64,000 bases of DNA. Origin: Hofstenia miamia (Eukaryota > Xenacoelomorpha > Acoela). Below the pieces are notes generated by a model, which was not told the DNA's origin, did no database searches, and was given only the letters and a program-made list of their open reading frames with translations. The stretch spans positions 1,501,968-1,565,967 of the forward strand of contig SCFE01000030.1 in NCBI GenBank assembly GCA_004352715.1, read 5' to 3'. The position numbers were made by a program, and so were the translations under genes. The number at the start of each line of letters is the position of its first letter. Within the stretch, counting starts at the first letter, position 1. Shown here in pieces: positions 45,800 through 58,203 of the stretch.

Positions 45800-47420
45800 T
45801 TTGTGAGATATATGCGCTTAATTTTTTTTGCAATAAAATATCAAGTACTTAAGAAGATTCCTGAGCAGTTTAAGTTTTTTCAAGCCTACTTCACCGATAC
45901 TGCTACAGATTTAATTAATAAGATTATCATTGAATATGCAGCAAGAGAATATTTTCACGAAAAAAATACTTAATATTGTAAATACTTTAAGATTATGCTT
46001 AAATATTAGTGTTATTGTTATTATTTATGAATTAATTTTCCAAATTTTATGTTGCAGAAGGTAACTGCTGAATTTTACGAGAGGAAGATGTGGGCCAATC
46101 TGGCACAAATCTGTAGCCAAAGCTGGGCCTGGCCAAGGGCCTAATGCTGGTGGGTCCTGCCATTGAGAAACATTTCATCGAGCTTACACTTCTGGGCATC
46201 TTCCCTTACTCAGCACTGGCATGGAAACGAGTCAAAGTGTTTGGTCCTGACCCAACCAGTCTTGCTAAATTTGTCCCAATTTGACCCGACTTGATTATTT
46301 GGACCGGCTGATATGTCTAAAATCAATTTGAAAACTAAAATAAAGTTACTAAGGTGGTAGGACATGATATAATAGGTAGAAAACGAATATCTTCTGATCT
46401 GCCCATAATCGTTTATAAAACTAGATTGCACTCCAAACTGATCTCGATCTCTTACCATGACAAAACGTTTGAGGAAGCAGGCTAAAATCAATGAAAAATT
46501 TTATTTTATGGAGTTCAAGCTAGTGTTCAAGGCAGCTTAGGGTATTCTTATTATGGGAAATCCGTTTGAGAACGACAACGTGTCACCAAAACAAAGAAAA
46601 ACAATAGTGTGAGAAAATTAACCACTTTGCTATGAATTAGTTGTCATTCTACAAAACAAATTACATGTAATACACCGCTTAATCATTCAAGGTAGCGTTA
46701 AAATCTATACATGCAATGAAAGTAGTTAATGTCATCATTATTGAATGAGAAAAAAACCTTCTTCTCAACTCACTTCCACTTTGGAGTTAGCATATCCAGT
46801 AGGATTCTGACAACCACTATTTGCGACCAGTATTAAAAAAATTAATGTCGACTTATAATTAACTCTATTCGAATAAGTTTTATGAATTTTTCAGAGATTC
46901 TTGGAAGGCATTTTTGCGTTGTTTAGAAATCACTTTTTATTCAAATTAGTAAAATGCATGCACAATTTATTTAGTTTACTGTATACCATATTTTTTATGT
47001 AAATTACAAATGCTATTTTCTATTTTTACCCATTTTCTTTGATGTTTAGAATCTGAAATAATAAACTACGAACCACAAGTTAAAGAATTTATATCTAAAT
47101 CAAAGCTTATTGAATTGTGTTGACAAAGAAAAGAATGACAACTGCAAGTTTTGTTTAATTGAAAAGGCCTCAAATTAATGATATTCGCTCTAGATAATAT
47201 TTAAAGATCTATAATTCATCAATCTTTTAGACAGTTCCAAAATTACCAAGTGCTCTTAAAAATAGTTGAAAGTTGAAAATTGATTTGTTGGTGAAAAAAT
47301 TGTATATATAATAATGGAAAAGGAAAAATTAAATTAAGATAGGAATTTTACATTTCTAGAAATGGACATTACTGCACTTTGGAATGTTAAAAAAATTGCC
47401 TAATTTTACATCTAAGGTAA
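45293..47420. other. retroelement 3' flank and intergenic stretch
   Basis: No gene. 45450-45510 resembles 51630-51690 (ACACAAAATKGA...AAGAAAYTTAGAACTTTAT), so a dispersed repeat may lie here. A TA run with an ambiguous base is at 45766-45797. A GC-richer patch at 46060-46290 is followed by ACCCAACC-like runs. Confidence 0.35.
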
Positions 47421-47576
47421 TCAAAGTATTGCGCATTGTTTACTTTTATGCATTCTTCTCGGTGGTAGAATACATGCGCGGAGGGCTTCTTCAAAGACTT
47501 GCTTAAGACCTTCTTGAGTAAGAGCACTACATTCTATGTAATTCACAGCATTGATTTCCTTTGCTAATGCTAAACC
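47421..47576 (-). CDS. Rac-like GTPase last exon
   Basis: Follows ATTTTAG, in phase 0, encoding 51 residues and TGA (47423-47421). [20 protein letters not shown] contains the guanine-contacting SA. The end [14 protein letters not shown] is a weak polybasic region plus CAAX box. Confidence 0.92.
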   Translation of the reverse strand, partial: GLALAKEINAVNYIECSALTQEGLKQVFEEALRACILPPRRMHKSKQCAIL

Positions 47577-50500
47577 CTAAAATATCAACAAGTTGATAAT
47601 GAAAACGTAAATTTTTAGAAATTAAAATTTTAATTACAAGACAATATATGTATAAATAGAAATCCAGATAGAATTTAGAGCACATAATTATTTAATTGCA
47701 CTAGTATGAAATCTATGAATGTCTATGTATCAGTTAATCTAACCAATGACTTCTACTATTATGGAATTCTATGGTCTAATTGACTCTTTGGCAAAAAATT
47801 TTGAATAAATATAGTTTAAATTTGTATCAACATTTATTTCACTCTTAAATATATTAATTTTAAAATGAATCTTGTTTCTTAATTGTGGCATTCTAAAATT
47901 GATTAAAAATAGGAAAGATTTTGCTTAGGCTAAGCGCGCACTATTAATTAGTTCGAATAACATTATGCAAATACAAATTTTCCTAAGGAAATTTTCTGCA
48001 AAAATAGAAATAAAACTTATTATAAGCAATGTTAAATATTTTGTTGCCACACGTTTGGTACATATCAAAATAACAAAATACTTATATATAAATATAGCTA
48101 AAAATTAACTCCCAATATTAGAATAAAATCTTGAATAAACAATTTCAGACTATTATGGAGGTCCAATAGTTATGCAGATACAATATGTTTAGCAGGAAGT
48201 ATCTAGTATACACTAAAGCGGTTACTGTAAATTTAATACATATATTTGGGAATTGTCGGGTTGGGGCCCGAATTAACATCCCGCACCAGGCCCTAAATTC
48301 CGTGACGTAATGATAATGCCATGAACAATACTTGTCTTTGCATCTTAAAAAATTAGATTATACATGTACATTTAGGCTAAACAATGTCAAATGTTTCATA
48401 TACTTACATATATTATGTTCTCTATCGGGCAGAGAAACATTTGTTTAAAATATAATAAAAGTTCTGAAATGTAATACAGGTAATGAGCTAAATAATATCT
48501 TGATTTTTCTTTTCATTCAAGTCAATTAATTCAGTCCAATTTTTAAAAAATTCCTTTTTATAAATCTTTGGCCATAATTTTTTTTAAACTGCTTGTAAGA
48601 ATAATCGTTTAACTAAAGATTCGTGGCTCGGTTCTGAATGAATCAATGTCTCTCATCGTTACCAATTGTTCAATTAATTTATTGCCGTGCGCGCACGTCA
48701 ATTGAAAACGTCATGTTGTATTTTATGTATCAACAGTATAATCAACGCGAAAATAGATCAGGCGGGAAATTTTTATTTCTGTGATTATTAAATTGCTAGT
48801 GCGCGTTGACGTAAAGAAAGCTTTGTGTTCTATTTTGTAAACCAAATAGTTTCGTATTTACGTAAATTACTAGTGTGCGCGATGCCTTACATACAATAAT
48901 TCTCTCATCAATGTTTATAGTAAATTGATGTACACCTCGGCAATTGTTTGTAAATTTGGCTTGAAATTTTAGCGTTCGACTGAAGTGCTTTCCATAAATG
49001 ATTATGAACAAAAAATTCCGGATTGCGAAGTTTGAAAAATGCTAAAAATCTTAGCCAATATGTTTATTTCATTGTTTTATTATCTGAATTTTGGCATGGA
49101 GCTCATACAACTAAGAATAGCATATTTGACAGAAAAATAAATTTCAAGAGTGAATCAATGAAAAGACATATAATGAATCACATCTCGTCATTACTTTGCT
49201 AACAAACTCGCTAATTTCGCCTTCTATTTCAATACGATGCTGCAAATGTCCCGACGGTCTTAATAAAATGAAATACGAAACTTCACTCGTTTTTATCCAC
49301 TTATAAAGAGGATTTTATAATTATAATGGAAAAAATAATGAGTTATTTTAATCAAGGCTAACTTTCAATTTGAACCCGACAGTACTTTAGGAGTTTTGTC
49401 CTTTACTAAAAAAGTATACTTACTGTTTTATGTTTAATCATTGAAATGCCTTGACCTTTAAGTGTTCTTTTATAGTCAATGTTTTGCCTAAGATCCAATT
49501 TTGTACCAACGAGGACTATTGGTGAATGAGACGAATAATGTCTTATTTCTGGATGCCACTAAATATGCAAACATTAGTCATTGTCCTTAAAGTCACATTT
49601 TTAATAATTTTTTAGTACATTCTAGGCATAAACTGTAGATTTATCATTAACTTGAACACTTCACTAATGAAAACTTGTAGTTTGACTCACAATTTACCAA
49701 ATTATGTTTGAATACTTAAGTAGTGGCAGCTGCTTACCCAAAACTATATCTAAAAATGTTGAAAATGGTGTAATAGTTCAGTGAACATTGTTGTTCTTTG
49801 ATTGTTGCATGTATACTGTAAAGATAGTTCTAACGAGTTAATATTTTACATTAGGAATTGTACATCTCTTCAAACAAGTTAATTTCTCTGCAATTCAAGT
49901 AGATTATTATTCATCAGTAATAATTATATTACTTGGAGGTAATTTATTTATTAACTACTATTCTTCGCTACCAAGACATTTTCAATTACTTTAGCTTTGA
50001 CTTTTCATATTTTCATTTTCTATTACTTACTCTGCATTATTCAAAAGAATATTTACCAGTTATATATATATAGTATTTATATTTTAGTTTAACTATAAAT
50101 TAATATTAACTAAGTAAACAATGCACTACTATAAAAACATCAAGCCAATATTCTAATATTGAAGCAATCATTCATTAATACCGCTATTCGAAGTGGAAAG
50201 CTTTTAAGAAGCACATTAAGCAAAAGTATATCTCGGGTAAAGTATGCCTAGGATACAATAATAATTATACAACATCTTGTACTTTAAATCTTTATTGTGT
50301 TTTATCCATAGCCTGGTAGATTTATTCAGGGGTTGGAAAAATTGAATTGCAATTAATTGCTACCTACCAATCAATTAATTGAAATTGGAAAGCAAAGCAA
50401 TCAATTTCCCAATTAATTGCTCAATTCATTGCAATTATGTAATCTAGAACCAATTAAATTAAAAAGTTACAGTAGAGAAACAAAACTAACAGAAAAAAAT

Positions 50501-53430
50501 TGTTATACGCAAACCTATAACACAAATCTATAAATTGACATGCGACATGCATGTTTTCGAATCAAATTAATTAACAATTGCATAGCGATTTAACATAAAT
50601 TAGAACAATTTTTCCTAATCAAAGTTAACTACTAAATTGATAATATTTTTAGACGAAATTATTGTGATGTGTTTAATTAAATCTTGATTTTTTGCACTTT
50701 GTTTAGTCATGGATTTCTATAACACTACTAGTGTTATAGAAATCCATGGTTTAGTACTAAATAATTAAATATATTCTATGTGAGTAAAATTGTTATGCTT
50801 CTAATTGGAATAGAGAATAAGTAAATGTGAAAAATAGCGATCTCAGTTATGTTTATTTAGAATTGACGTGCTTCGAATTGAAACAAAAACAAATCCCAAA
50901 GCAACCTAATTCTTTCAAGTAGAATAATTAACAATGTCTAACCCATAGGAAGAATGTTAATTTAAAAATTGATTTGAAAATACACAGAGTATGAGCTCTG
51001 CGATCAATATTTAACAGTAGCTTGACTGATGGTTTAGCATCAAAGTTCATAGAGGCAGTGAGGCAACGGCCTTTTTTATGAGATGTCTCGAATCCTGTTA
51101 TAAGAACAGGGATCTAAAGAAGAAAACCTTTTCAGAAATTGCAGCAGATTTAGGCACTAAATGTGAGTCTTAAAATTATTTGTTTGCGATATTCTGTGTT
51201 AAGTGATTGAAATCTTAAAATTTTGCGATTTGGGATTATGGATTATATGCATAAGAACAGTTTTAATGATTAGTCCGATGCGTCCCGATATAATTTAACC
51301 GGACCAGATATCTTCTTAACTTAACCGGATCTTTGAAAATCAGAATATATTTAAATTAAAAAAAAATATATTCTATTTCTATCCTTCAAAATGAAATTAG
51401 TCCATTCCTATATGTGCTAACATAAAGTTNNNNNNNNNNNNNNNNNNNNNNNNNNNNNNNNNNNNNNNNNNNNNNNNNNNNNNNNNNNNNNNNNNNNNNN
51501 NNNNNNNNNNNNNNNNNNNNNNNNNNNNNNNNNTATATATATTGCCTTCGGAATTCGAGACATGAAAGATTTTTTTATAAAGGAAATGAACGCAAACTCT
51601 ATCAAAATTTATTAAATTCAGAAATGTATGTAGTTACACAAAATGGAATAGAATAAGAAATTTAGAACTTTATCAACTATTTTATCTATTTGAAATACAA
51701 TCTGACAACAACAATGCGATCAAACAGGTTGGAGTCGGTACATCATTTTCTCTTAATTTGGATGATTTTTTTCAAATATTGATATTCCATAATTTTAATG
51801 GCAAAATGTAACAATTTTACTCACATAGAATATATGTATTATTTAGTATTAAACAAAGTGCAAAAAATCAAGATTTCATAAAACACATCACAATAATTTC
51901 GGCTAAAATTATGATCAATTTAGTTGTTAATTTTGATTAGTAACATTGACTAATGTGTGTTAAATCGCGGTACAATTGTTAATTAATTTCATTCTAAAAC
52001 ATGCATGTCTCATGTTTTGGGTGTTTACACGGTGACATTTGCTCATTAAAAACACAAGACATGCATGTCTAATGTCACGTGTAAACGGGGTATAACTGTG
52101 TGAATATTCATTTCTTCAAACCGCATCAAAGTTGTTATAGATGAAGATGACACAGCACCAATATAAATTGTTTTATTAATTGCAATTAATTGGGCAATTA
52201 ATTGTATTCTTCCAATCAATTGCCCAATTTTTTCTTTTGCGTCCAATCAATTAATTGGCCCAGTTATATTGCAATTAATTGAAAACCAATTAATTTTTTC
52301 CAAGCCCTGGATTTATTGTATGTATTGTTATTTTCTATGTATGCATTTGCATAATATTTGTATATTTGATGACGCTATTGAGATAAATTTCCAATTTCTA
52401 ATTGTTAACATTTATATGAAGGATGAATATATAATCTTGTCTAAAGTTTTAGTTAGACCGGGTGCACACCAGACTTGTCAACGAGCCGAGCCGAGCCGAG
52501 CTTGAGCCCAGTATTTGATATACAACGAGCCCAAAACGAGCCCATTTTAAGCAAGGCAAGTTTATAGTTCTGCTTGTTAATTTGATAATGGAGATTTTTC
52601 TTATTTTTTGCAGTCAGTATGCCTTTCCTAAAATCTTATTTAAGAAATATTTATTAAATAATAGGAAGAGCTACGTAAAAAAATCTTTGAGCACAATATT
52701 TTTAAAGAAATACCGAGCTAAAACGAGCCTCATTCAAAGAATTTATGTGGCGAGCCGAGCTAGGAAATGTCGGCTCGTTGACAAGTCCGATGTACACATT
52801 AGGGAAATATTGCGCAGAAATCAATTTACAGGTGTAAGCGGGTATCAGATTTTTGCATGGCATTGCGAAATTGTGTCCAACATTGATAACAATAATAAAG
52901 CAGTTTCGATTATTGATGTCGTGGTAATGTGATAAAGAGAAATCAGTTAATATATTGTGCAGCTTTCCCTGATGTGTGCTTCCGGCATGACAATGGTATA
53001 TTCGCATATGTAATAAAAAAATAATTTTCTTAGTAAAATATTTTTTCTAAATATTTTTAATTACTATTTAGCATTCGTCACAAATTATGATTAAGGTATT
53101 TTGATTAAATGTTGCTTCAGCATTATTATATCTATAATAAAAAAAGATTCGAACGTAAGAATTTTCTTACATTAAAAATTCACAAAATATTTGATTCTTA
53201 AGATGTATTGCTTTCTAATTTTGATATAAACCTCAATATTTTCATTAAATTTTCATCAGTATCTGTTAACTGTTAATAAATATTTCACGAATATTTACTA
53301 ATTGTACACATACAATTTTTGGAGTTAAATGTTGCAATAAAATAAAATAAAACAACTTCACTTTACTGAATGCTATATACATGTACATGTAGTAGAAACT
53401 GGGTGAAAAGGTGCTACCATGGATATATAT

Positions 53431-53471
<41 letters not shown>

Positions 53472-55854
53472 CCTAATGACTTTTTGAAAATATTTGTTCA
53501 TCATCTTTTCATGGAATGAGTTTTTGCATATAGAAACTGAAAATGTTAGTNNNNNNNNNNNNNNNNNNNNNNNNNNNNNNNNNNNNNNNNNNNNNNNNNN
53601 NNNNNNNNNNNNNNNNNNNTATATATATATGCCTAATGACTTTTTGAAAATATTTGTTCATCATCTTTTCATGGAATGAGTTTTTGCATATAGAAACTGA
53701 AAATGTTAGTTTTAGAAGAAATTTGGAAAAAAGTTCACTCCCCAACAAATTTTATGTATTCAAGACTCAAGAAATTTTGTGAAATCATAGGTTTGATATA
53801 AGACTAGCATAAGATTTGTTTCTTTATTTTACTTTAATAATAATAAAAGTGAACTTAGAACTGGTAACAATACCAAATTTCATGCCATCACATCCTCCTT
53901 CAGCTTCTCTAAAGTTTGTCTTCCATTTGGTAATTGAGAAGGCTGTAATTTCACGCATTCGCTTGCAATGAATAATTGTAGGATTTATCTTGAATATAAT
54001 GTTAACATCTGATTTATGGTTTATTGCAGAGTTAGCACTTGTTATATCTAAACAATCATTCCCATTGCACCATAACTAAGGTTCAGATAATCAAGCATTC
54101 TAATCTCATCAGAGATGAAGCTGAAACCAGAACTTGAACCCAGATCCAACACACTGCCAAGGGTTAAACCCAAACCTAAAGCCAGCTTAATCAAATATTT
54201 AGGCCTAAATCAAACCCAATATTTAGATCCAAATCCAATTTTGTGCATACTCTAAACTGAAAAAGTTAACAATGAACTTAGGTTAATCCAAACTTCTTGT
54301 AGACAAACACAAGATTGAGGTACTGAACCACAGTTGTTTTGCATGTGATATTGACAGATTCTCACATTGACTGACGCCTTGTAAATTGGATGAAGTGATA
54401 ATGGTTTAAATTTTCACTTTGCTCTGATACGGGGAAACGATTACTTATGTATTTGTTAGGAAATAAAATACAATGACTAAAAATTGGACCCAGCGTACTA
54501 AGACACACATCAAAATCCAGTAATTCTCGATTTGTCGCTTTAACTACAAAATTCTGCTTATAACCGTCTAGATCTAGTTTCAACTGTGAAAGCAATGAGA
54601 GCAGCAATTAACCTCAAACATTTCTCTTTCAGTAGACAGACTGTTCAAGCTTCGTTAATGTGTTGAATAGAGATGGAAGTGGGGCAGATTTTTGTGAACT
54701 GTCCTGCCCTGCTCTACTTCCACCTGCTAACATCTGCCCCATACTGCCCCACACTATATTTTCTCTGGCCCGAAATTGTCCTACAAAAAATTTCTGACCC
54801 AAAAACTACTTGCGATATATTATTACACCATATTTTGTTCTATTGAAATTTTCATAGCACTACATGGCACCACAACTGCCAAATGTTTTAAATCCTTACT
54901 GCCTTGAAGATACACAATCATTTTCTGAAATACAATCTCTACTATTACTACCAATAGGAATTTAATAACAAATGTGATGACAATACATTTTAAAAATAGC
55001 AAAATATAATATAATTTTAACTCAATAAAGATCATATTTTATATAATATATTTATGCAAAGTTTATTGCAAAACCTATTGGTGACAAATCAGATAAAATA
55101 CATCTTCTTGGTATTATTGAATATAGTCAAATTTCACCAGGAGTTAGACATGCATGGTAATTGATTTTTCAAAATGCGAAAAAATTTTATCACGCAGAGA
55201 GCTTTGATGTAAGAAAATTACTTTTACAATCTCAAGAATTAGCAATTTTTTGGTTCAGTTATCTCAATTCAAGAGTGTTTTTGCCTCACGTTTGCGCCAT
55301 GGGTACCCAGTTTAGAAAAATCTTGCCCCATACTCAATACGAACTGCTCCACCCACCCTGCTCCATGGGTTGACCCGCTCCACTTCCATCTCTGGTTGAG
55401 TAGGCAAGATCAAAGATTTTTGCGACTGTGCCATGTTATAAATATAGATGAAACCGGTTAATTTTAAATGATACTTGAAGGGAAGACACTTCGCTATCTC
55501 TTGGTGTTTTCGAATTTTTGAAAATCTTTATTTGTGCATGAGTTCAGAGCACTTAAATATTTTTTCAAACACAGATCTTAAAAAACTGCAGAATAGAAAA
55601 TTGCCATAGAGTAACATTTAGATATATGTTGAATTGACTCAGTCTTCACATACTCCCCCTAAAATTTGCAATATCCAAATGAACAGAGAATAATATTTTA
55701 ATTGTTAGTGTAAAGATCATGACTTTGTTGAACTTTGCTCTATCCAGGCAAAATGTTCTCATCAATAGCAGTGTGCGATTTTTTTGGACAGTATTTTTAT
55801 CTTATCAAGCATAAAACAATTAAAATTTTTATTTTTGTGTAAGAAGTCATCACC

Positions 55855-55885
<31 letters not shown>

Positions 55886-56010
55886 NNNNNNNNNNNNNNN
55901 NNNNNNNNNNNNNNNNNNNNNNNNNNNNNNNNNNNNNNNNNNNNNNNNNNNNNNNNNNNNNNNNNNNNNNNNNNNNNNNNNNNNNNNNNNNNNNNNNNNN
56001 NNNNNNNNNN

Positions 56011-56043
<33 letters not shown>

Positions 56044-56507
56044 TATATATATATATATAACAATTATTAAAAAAATGCAATGTATTACCCTTCAACAACA
56101 CTTGTTAAGTAGTTTCAGGTGAAGTGTAAAAGTAAACCTCAACAATATATTAGACATTTACTGGTTTGATAAAACATTCAATAACGATTGTATTAGTGAA
56201 AACTTTTTGTAAATACAATATAGAAGTTAAGGCCGTTATCCAAAAAATAATCTTGATATTTCTTATTTCTTGACTAATATGTATCTGTTGTGGAGAAACA
56301 TGTACATACAATATTGCTACTTTGGAATATGTGTAGTAATTATGTACTTTCGTAATATAATAGAATAGCAAGAGGTAATTTATTTTTGATTTTTACACTG
56401 ATATGGTTTTAATACAAATTTCTATTTAGTGATATTCAACATAATGTCAGAACAGCCTACTCATGAAATTGACGTTTTATATATTGTATCATATATATAT
56501 CTATATT

Positions 56508-56543
<36 letters not shown>

Positions 56544-56614
56544 CACATATATATATTATATATTATATATATATAAATTTTATATATATATATGCATATA
56601 TATTATATATTGTA

Positions 56615-56647
<33 letters not shown>

Positions 56648-56954
56648 GATTGGTTGTGAAACTGTATATCGTACCATAGTACATAATTTGCTATTTTTTG
56701 TAGAAAGTAACATTTAGATAAGAGTTTACCTTTGTCTTGACGTTTCTCATAGATTCGTACTTTTCTAAAGAGAAACAAAGAAGGAAAACGTCCTAAAAAT
56801 ATTTCTCAGAATCAACTAATAATGAACTATATTTACTGTTTGTGGATAAGAAAGTGGACGCAGTCGATCATAGTCTTCTTGGCCTGCTGTATCCCATAAT
56901 TGCAATGTATATGGTATGCTGTCTAGAAAGATGTGCGAAGTATAATTATCGAAA
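47421..56954 (-). CDS. Rac/Rho-family small GTPase, C-terminal four exons
   Basis: Join on the minus strand of 56954-56837, 56792-56730, 49558-49424 and 47576-47421. GTPases of this family switch actin-regulating effectors. Visible are switch I/II ([23 protein letters not shown]), DVFLLCFS, the base-recognition motif VGTKLDLR, the Rho insert helix of normal length, [20 protein letters not shown] and a C-terminal CAIL box that predicts geranylgeranylation. The exon boundaries match those I recall for animal RAC1. Sequence departs from canonical Rac in the insert helix and in [14 protein letters not shown], so it is a diverged Rac-like paralogue or a fast-evolving Rac. The exons for the start codon and P-loop (about 36 residues) were not found; they may lie further right or in a gap. 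The intron between 49559 and 56729 holds several transposons. Confidence 0.9.
49424..49558 (-). CDS. Rac-like GTPase exon with TKLD
   Basis: Follows ATATTTAG and ends ACA|GTAAGT, phase 0 at both ends, encoding 45 residues. [20 protein letters not shown] followed by LDLR carries the TKxD nucleotide-specificity motif. The Rho insert region follows and is divergent. Confidence 0.92.
50708..50749. repeat. perfect 41-bp palindrome flanked by TTTAGT
   Basis: Arms CATGGATTTCTATAACACTA and its exact complement are separated by one base. The sequence is bracketed by TTTAGT at 50702-50707 and 50750-50755. The opposite arm of the foldback element lacks it and has TTTAAT once, so the palindrome was inserted with a 6-bp duplication. 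Confidence 0.85.
51043..51165 (+). pseudogene. MADF-domain-like remnant
   Basis: The plus strand reads [12 protein letters not shown], then a TGA where MADF domains have Trp, then DVSNP. In a shifted frame comes [20 protein letters not shown]. This matches the start of a MADF (Myb/SANT-like) DNA-binding domain ('fIe.V..rP.LWd...' and 'k...W.eIa..lg'). One stop and one frame shift are present. Such proteins often accompany DNA transposons. Confidence 0.55.
52456..52803. mobile_element. MITE with ACTTGTCAACGAGCCGA inverted repeats
   Basis: The left end contains GTGCACACCAGACTTGTCAA followed by CGAGCCGAGCCGAGC. The right end is its imperfect inverse, ending TTGACAAGTCCGATGTACAC. Differences are mostly C/T and G/A transitions. 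TTA is found at both edges, which would fit a Harbinger-like target. It has no coding capacity; the reading frames across it are incidental. Confidence 0.65.
53425..53469. repeat. TA microsatellite
   Basis: An imperfect TA run that leads into the repeated 80-bp block beside a gap. Confidence 0.9.
53471..53710. repeat. identical 80-bp blocks on both sides of a 69-N gap
   Basis: 53471-53550 and 53631-53710 are identical as far as I can compare, each preceded by a TA run. The gap begins directly after the first block. This is most simply an assembly error in which the same sequence was placed on both sides of the gap. A true tandem repeat is possible. Confidence 0.8.
54670..55394. mobile_element. 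hAT-type MITE
   Basis: The left end reads GAGATGGAAGTGGGGCAG. The right end read inward is CAGAGATGGAAGTGGAGC. Flanks are GTTGAATA and GTTGAGTA, an 8-bp duplication with one mismatch if the left end has lost its first two bases. GCCCCA/TGGGGC-like words and CTGCTCCA cluster near both ends. There is no open frame of note. It lies in the Rac intron. Confidence 0.6.
55857..56059. repeat. TA array interrupted by a gap
   Basis: (AT)n on both sides of 55886-56010, probably one long array that could not be assembled. Confidence 0.9.
56490..56646. repeat. TA/TATATATAA array in the Rac intron
   Basis: About 150 bases of TA dinucleotides with occasional C, G and AA interruptions, 84 bp from the 63-bp Rac exon. 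Another TA run at 56998-57038 lies on the other side of the switch exon. Confidence 0.9.
56730..56792 (-). CDS. Rac-like GTPase 63-bp exon
   Basis: Follows TTTTTAG and ends AAG|GTAAAC, phase 0. It encodes the 21 residues starting [14 protein letters not shown]. The length equals that of the corresponding RAC1 exon. It is separated from the previous exon by only 44 bp. Confidence 0.9.
56837..56954 (-). CDS. Rac-like GTPase switch-region exon
   Basis: Follows ATATTTAG with one carried-over base and ends ACA|GTAAAT. It encodes [20 protein letters not shown] and then [19 protein letters not shown]. Its phase fits a preceding exon ending in a split Val codon (PT-V in the family). Confidence 0.92.
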
Positions 56955-56997
56955 CTAAATATACCAATTTTGTGAATATTTATATGCATACATACGC

Positions 56998-57038
<41 letters not shown>

Positions 57039-57039
57039 A

Positions 57040-58150
57040 ATTCTTGATGATAAGATATCCTGTTTGGAGGCGAATGTCAAAATTATCATTAACCTTAAAC
57101 AGCATGGATATTTTTGGATCCTATAAAAAATGTTTTTCCAACCGTTGATAGCTCTAAGCTTACCAAACTTTATGCTCAATTTGAAAACAACACGAGATAG
57201 ACGAGAGCCTCTTCTTTTTTGTCGTTCTTAGTTCACAAACTGGCTCTGTCCAATCGAGGTGTAGATATCAAGAAACAATCATTGTTGCTTCCACAGGCTC
57301 AAAATATTATAAATGCATGAACACTAGATACGGAGAAAATTTAAATCTTTTTCAAAATTCGAAATTTTCAAAGAAAATTTGTTAATCTATTCAACAAATT
57401 CAGCCACGGAAATATCCTTTAATAGAAATTTCCAGCATTGCATTAAGGCATGTTCCCCAATAGACCTGCCCATGCTTCACGATTTTTAAATTTGCTAATA
57501 GGCTTTCAGAAGGTTCTTTGTAAATATGGAAAACAGTTTGTCCTTTTTGAACTCTCTGTTGTGAAAACTGTAATGAAGATAATACCTTTAAACAAATTAT
57601 GGGTGACTTTTGGTTTGCAAGTCCAGAGCTTTAAAGATCATCAATCAGAATTCTTGTACATATTATAGCAGTCTCAAGATCATAGTAAACAGTAAAATCG
57701 AAAAAGGAATAAGAGTCTATCATTAAAACCATTTTAGCTATTAAAATATATTGTTAAATGGTGACTAAATCCTAACCCTACAAACAATTTATTGTCAAGT
57801 AGATTGAAATGAAATATTGAATATTTACAAATGTTCTGAGCAGGAAATTGCGGTCCTTTGCATTGAGAATCCATTTTCCATTTTGGCACTTGTTCACAAT
57901 TTTGTGTCCTTCTGTGGCCGATTTCATTTCTTGCAAATGTGAAAAGCCAAGTCTGTGCTTAGAATGTCAAAATCTTCTTTAAGATGAATGATAATTTCTC
58001 TTAAGCACTTTAAAGCATTCAGTTTTATGCACTAGATGTATGTCTTTCACATTTCAAGTAATGTACGGTTTTTGGTGATTGGGGTGACTTTAGCCACCTT
58101 ATCCACTCCTGGCTACACCCATGTCCCCTAGGTTACATGATCCGTCATAT
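57040..58150. other. stretch expected to hold Rac 5' exons; none found
   Basis: I searched the minus strand for the P-loop (GDGAVGKT) and the EYxPTV end. A VGKT-like string near 57130 is followed by a stop and lacks a family context. Otherwise AT-rich, without recognised genes. Confidence 0.4.
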
Positions 58151-58203
58151 TTTGGCATAACACGTTGTAAGACGTAGTAGTAAAAGGGACTCGTATTTCG
58201 TTC

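Larger units (their letters stand above)
50327..52309. mobile_element. foldback hAT-like element with 8-bp target duplication
   Basis: Ends are CAGGGGTTGGAAAAA on the left and, read inward, CAGGGCTTGGAAAAA on the right, flanked on both sides by the perfect 8-bp repeat GATTTATT (50319-50326 and 52310-52317). The inverted arms are long, about 450-500 bp. For example CGACATGCATGTTTTCGAAT at 50540 and TTTTGCACTTTGTTTAGT at 50692 recur inverted at 52007-51850. Short CAATTAATTG repeats fill the outer parts. The centre (50800-51800, with a 104-bp gap) holds a decayed MADF-like coding piece. It has no transposase of its own and lies in the Rac intron. Confidence 0.85.

Noticed and set aside
57100-57170. 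Minus-strand VGKT-like string that could be the Rac P-loop exon
   Set aside because: It is followed by a stop, lacks the upstream GDGA context and has no EYxPTV end with a donor at the right distance.
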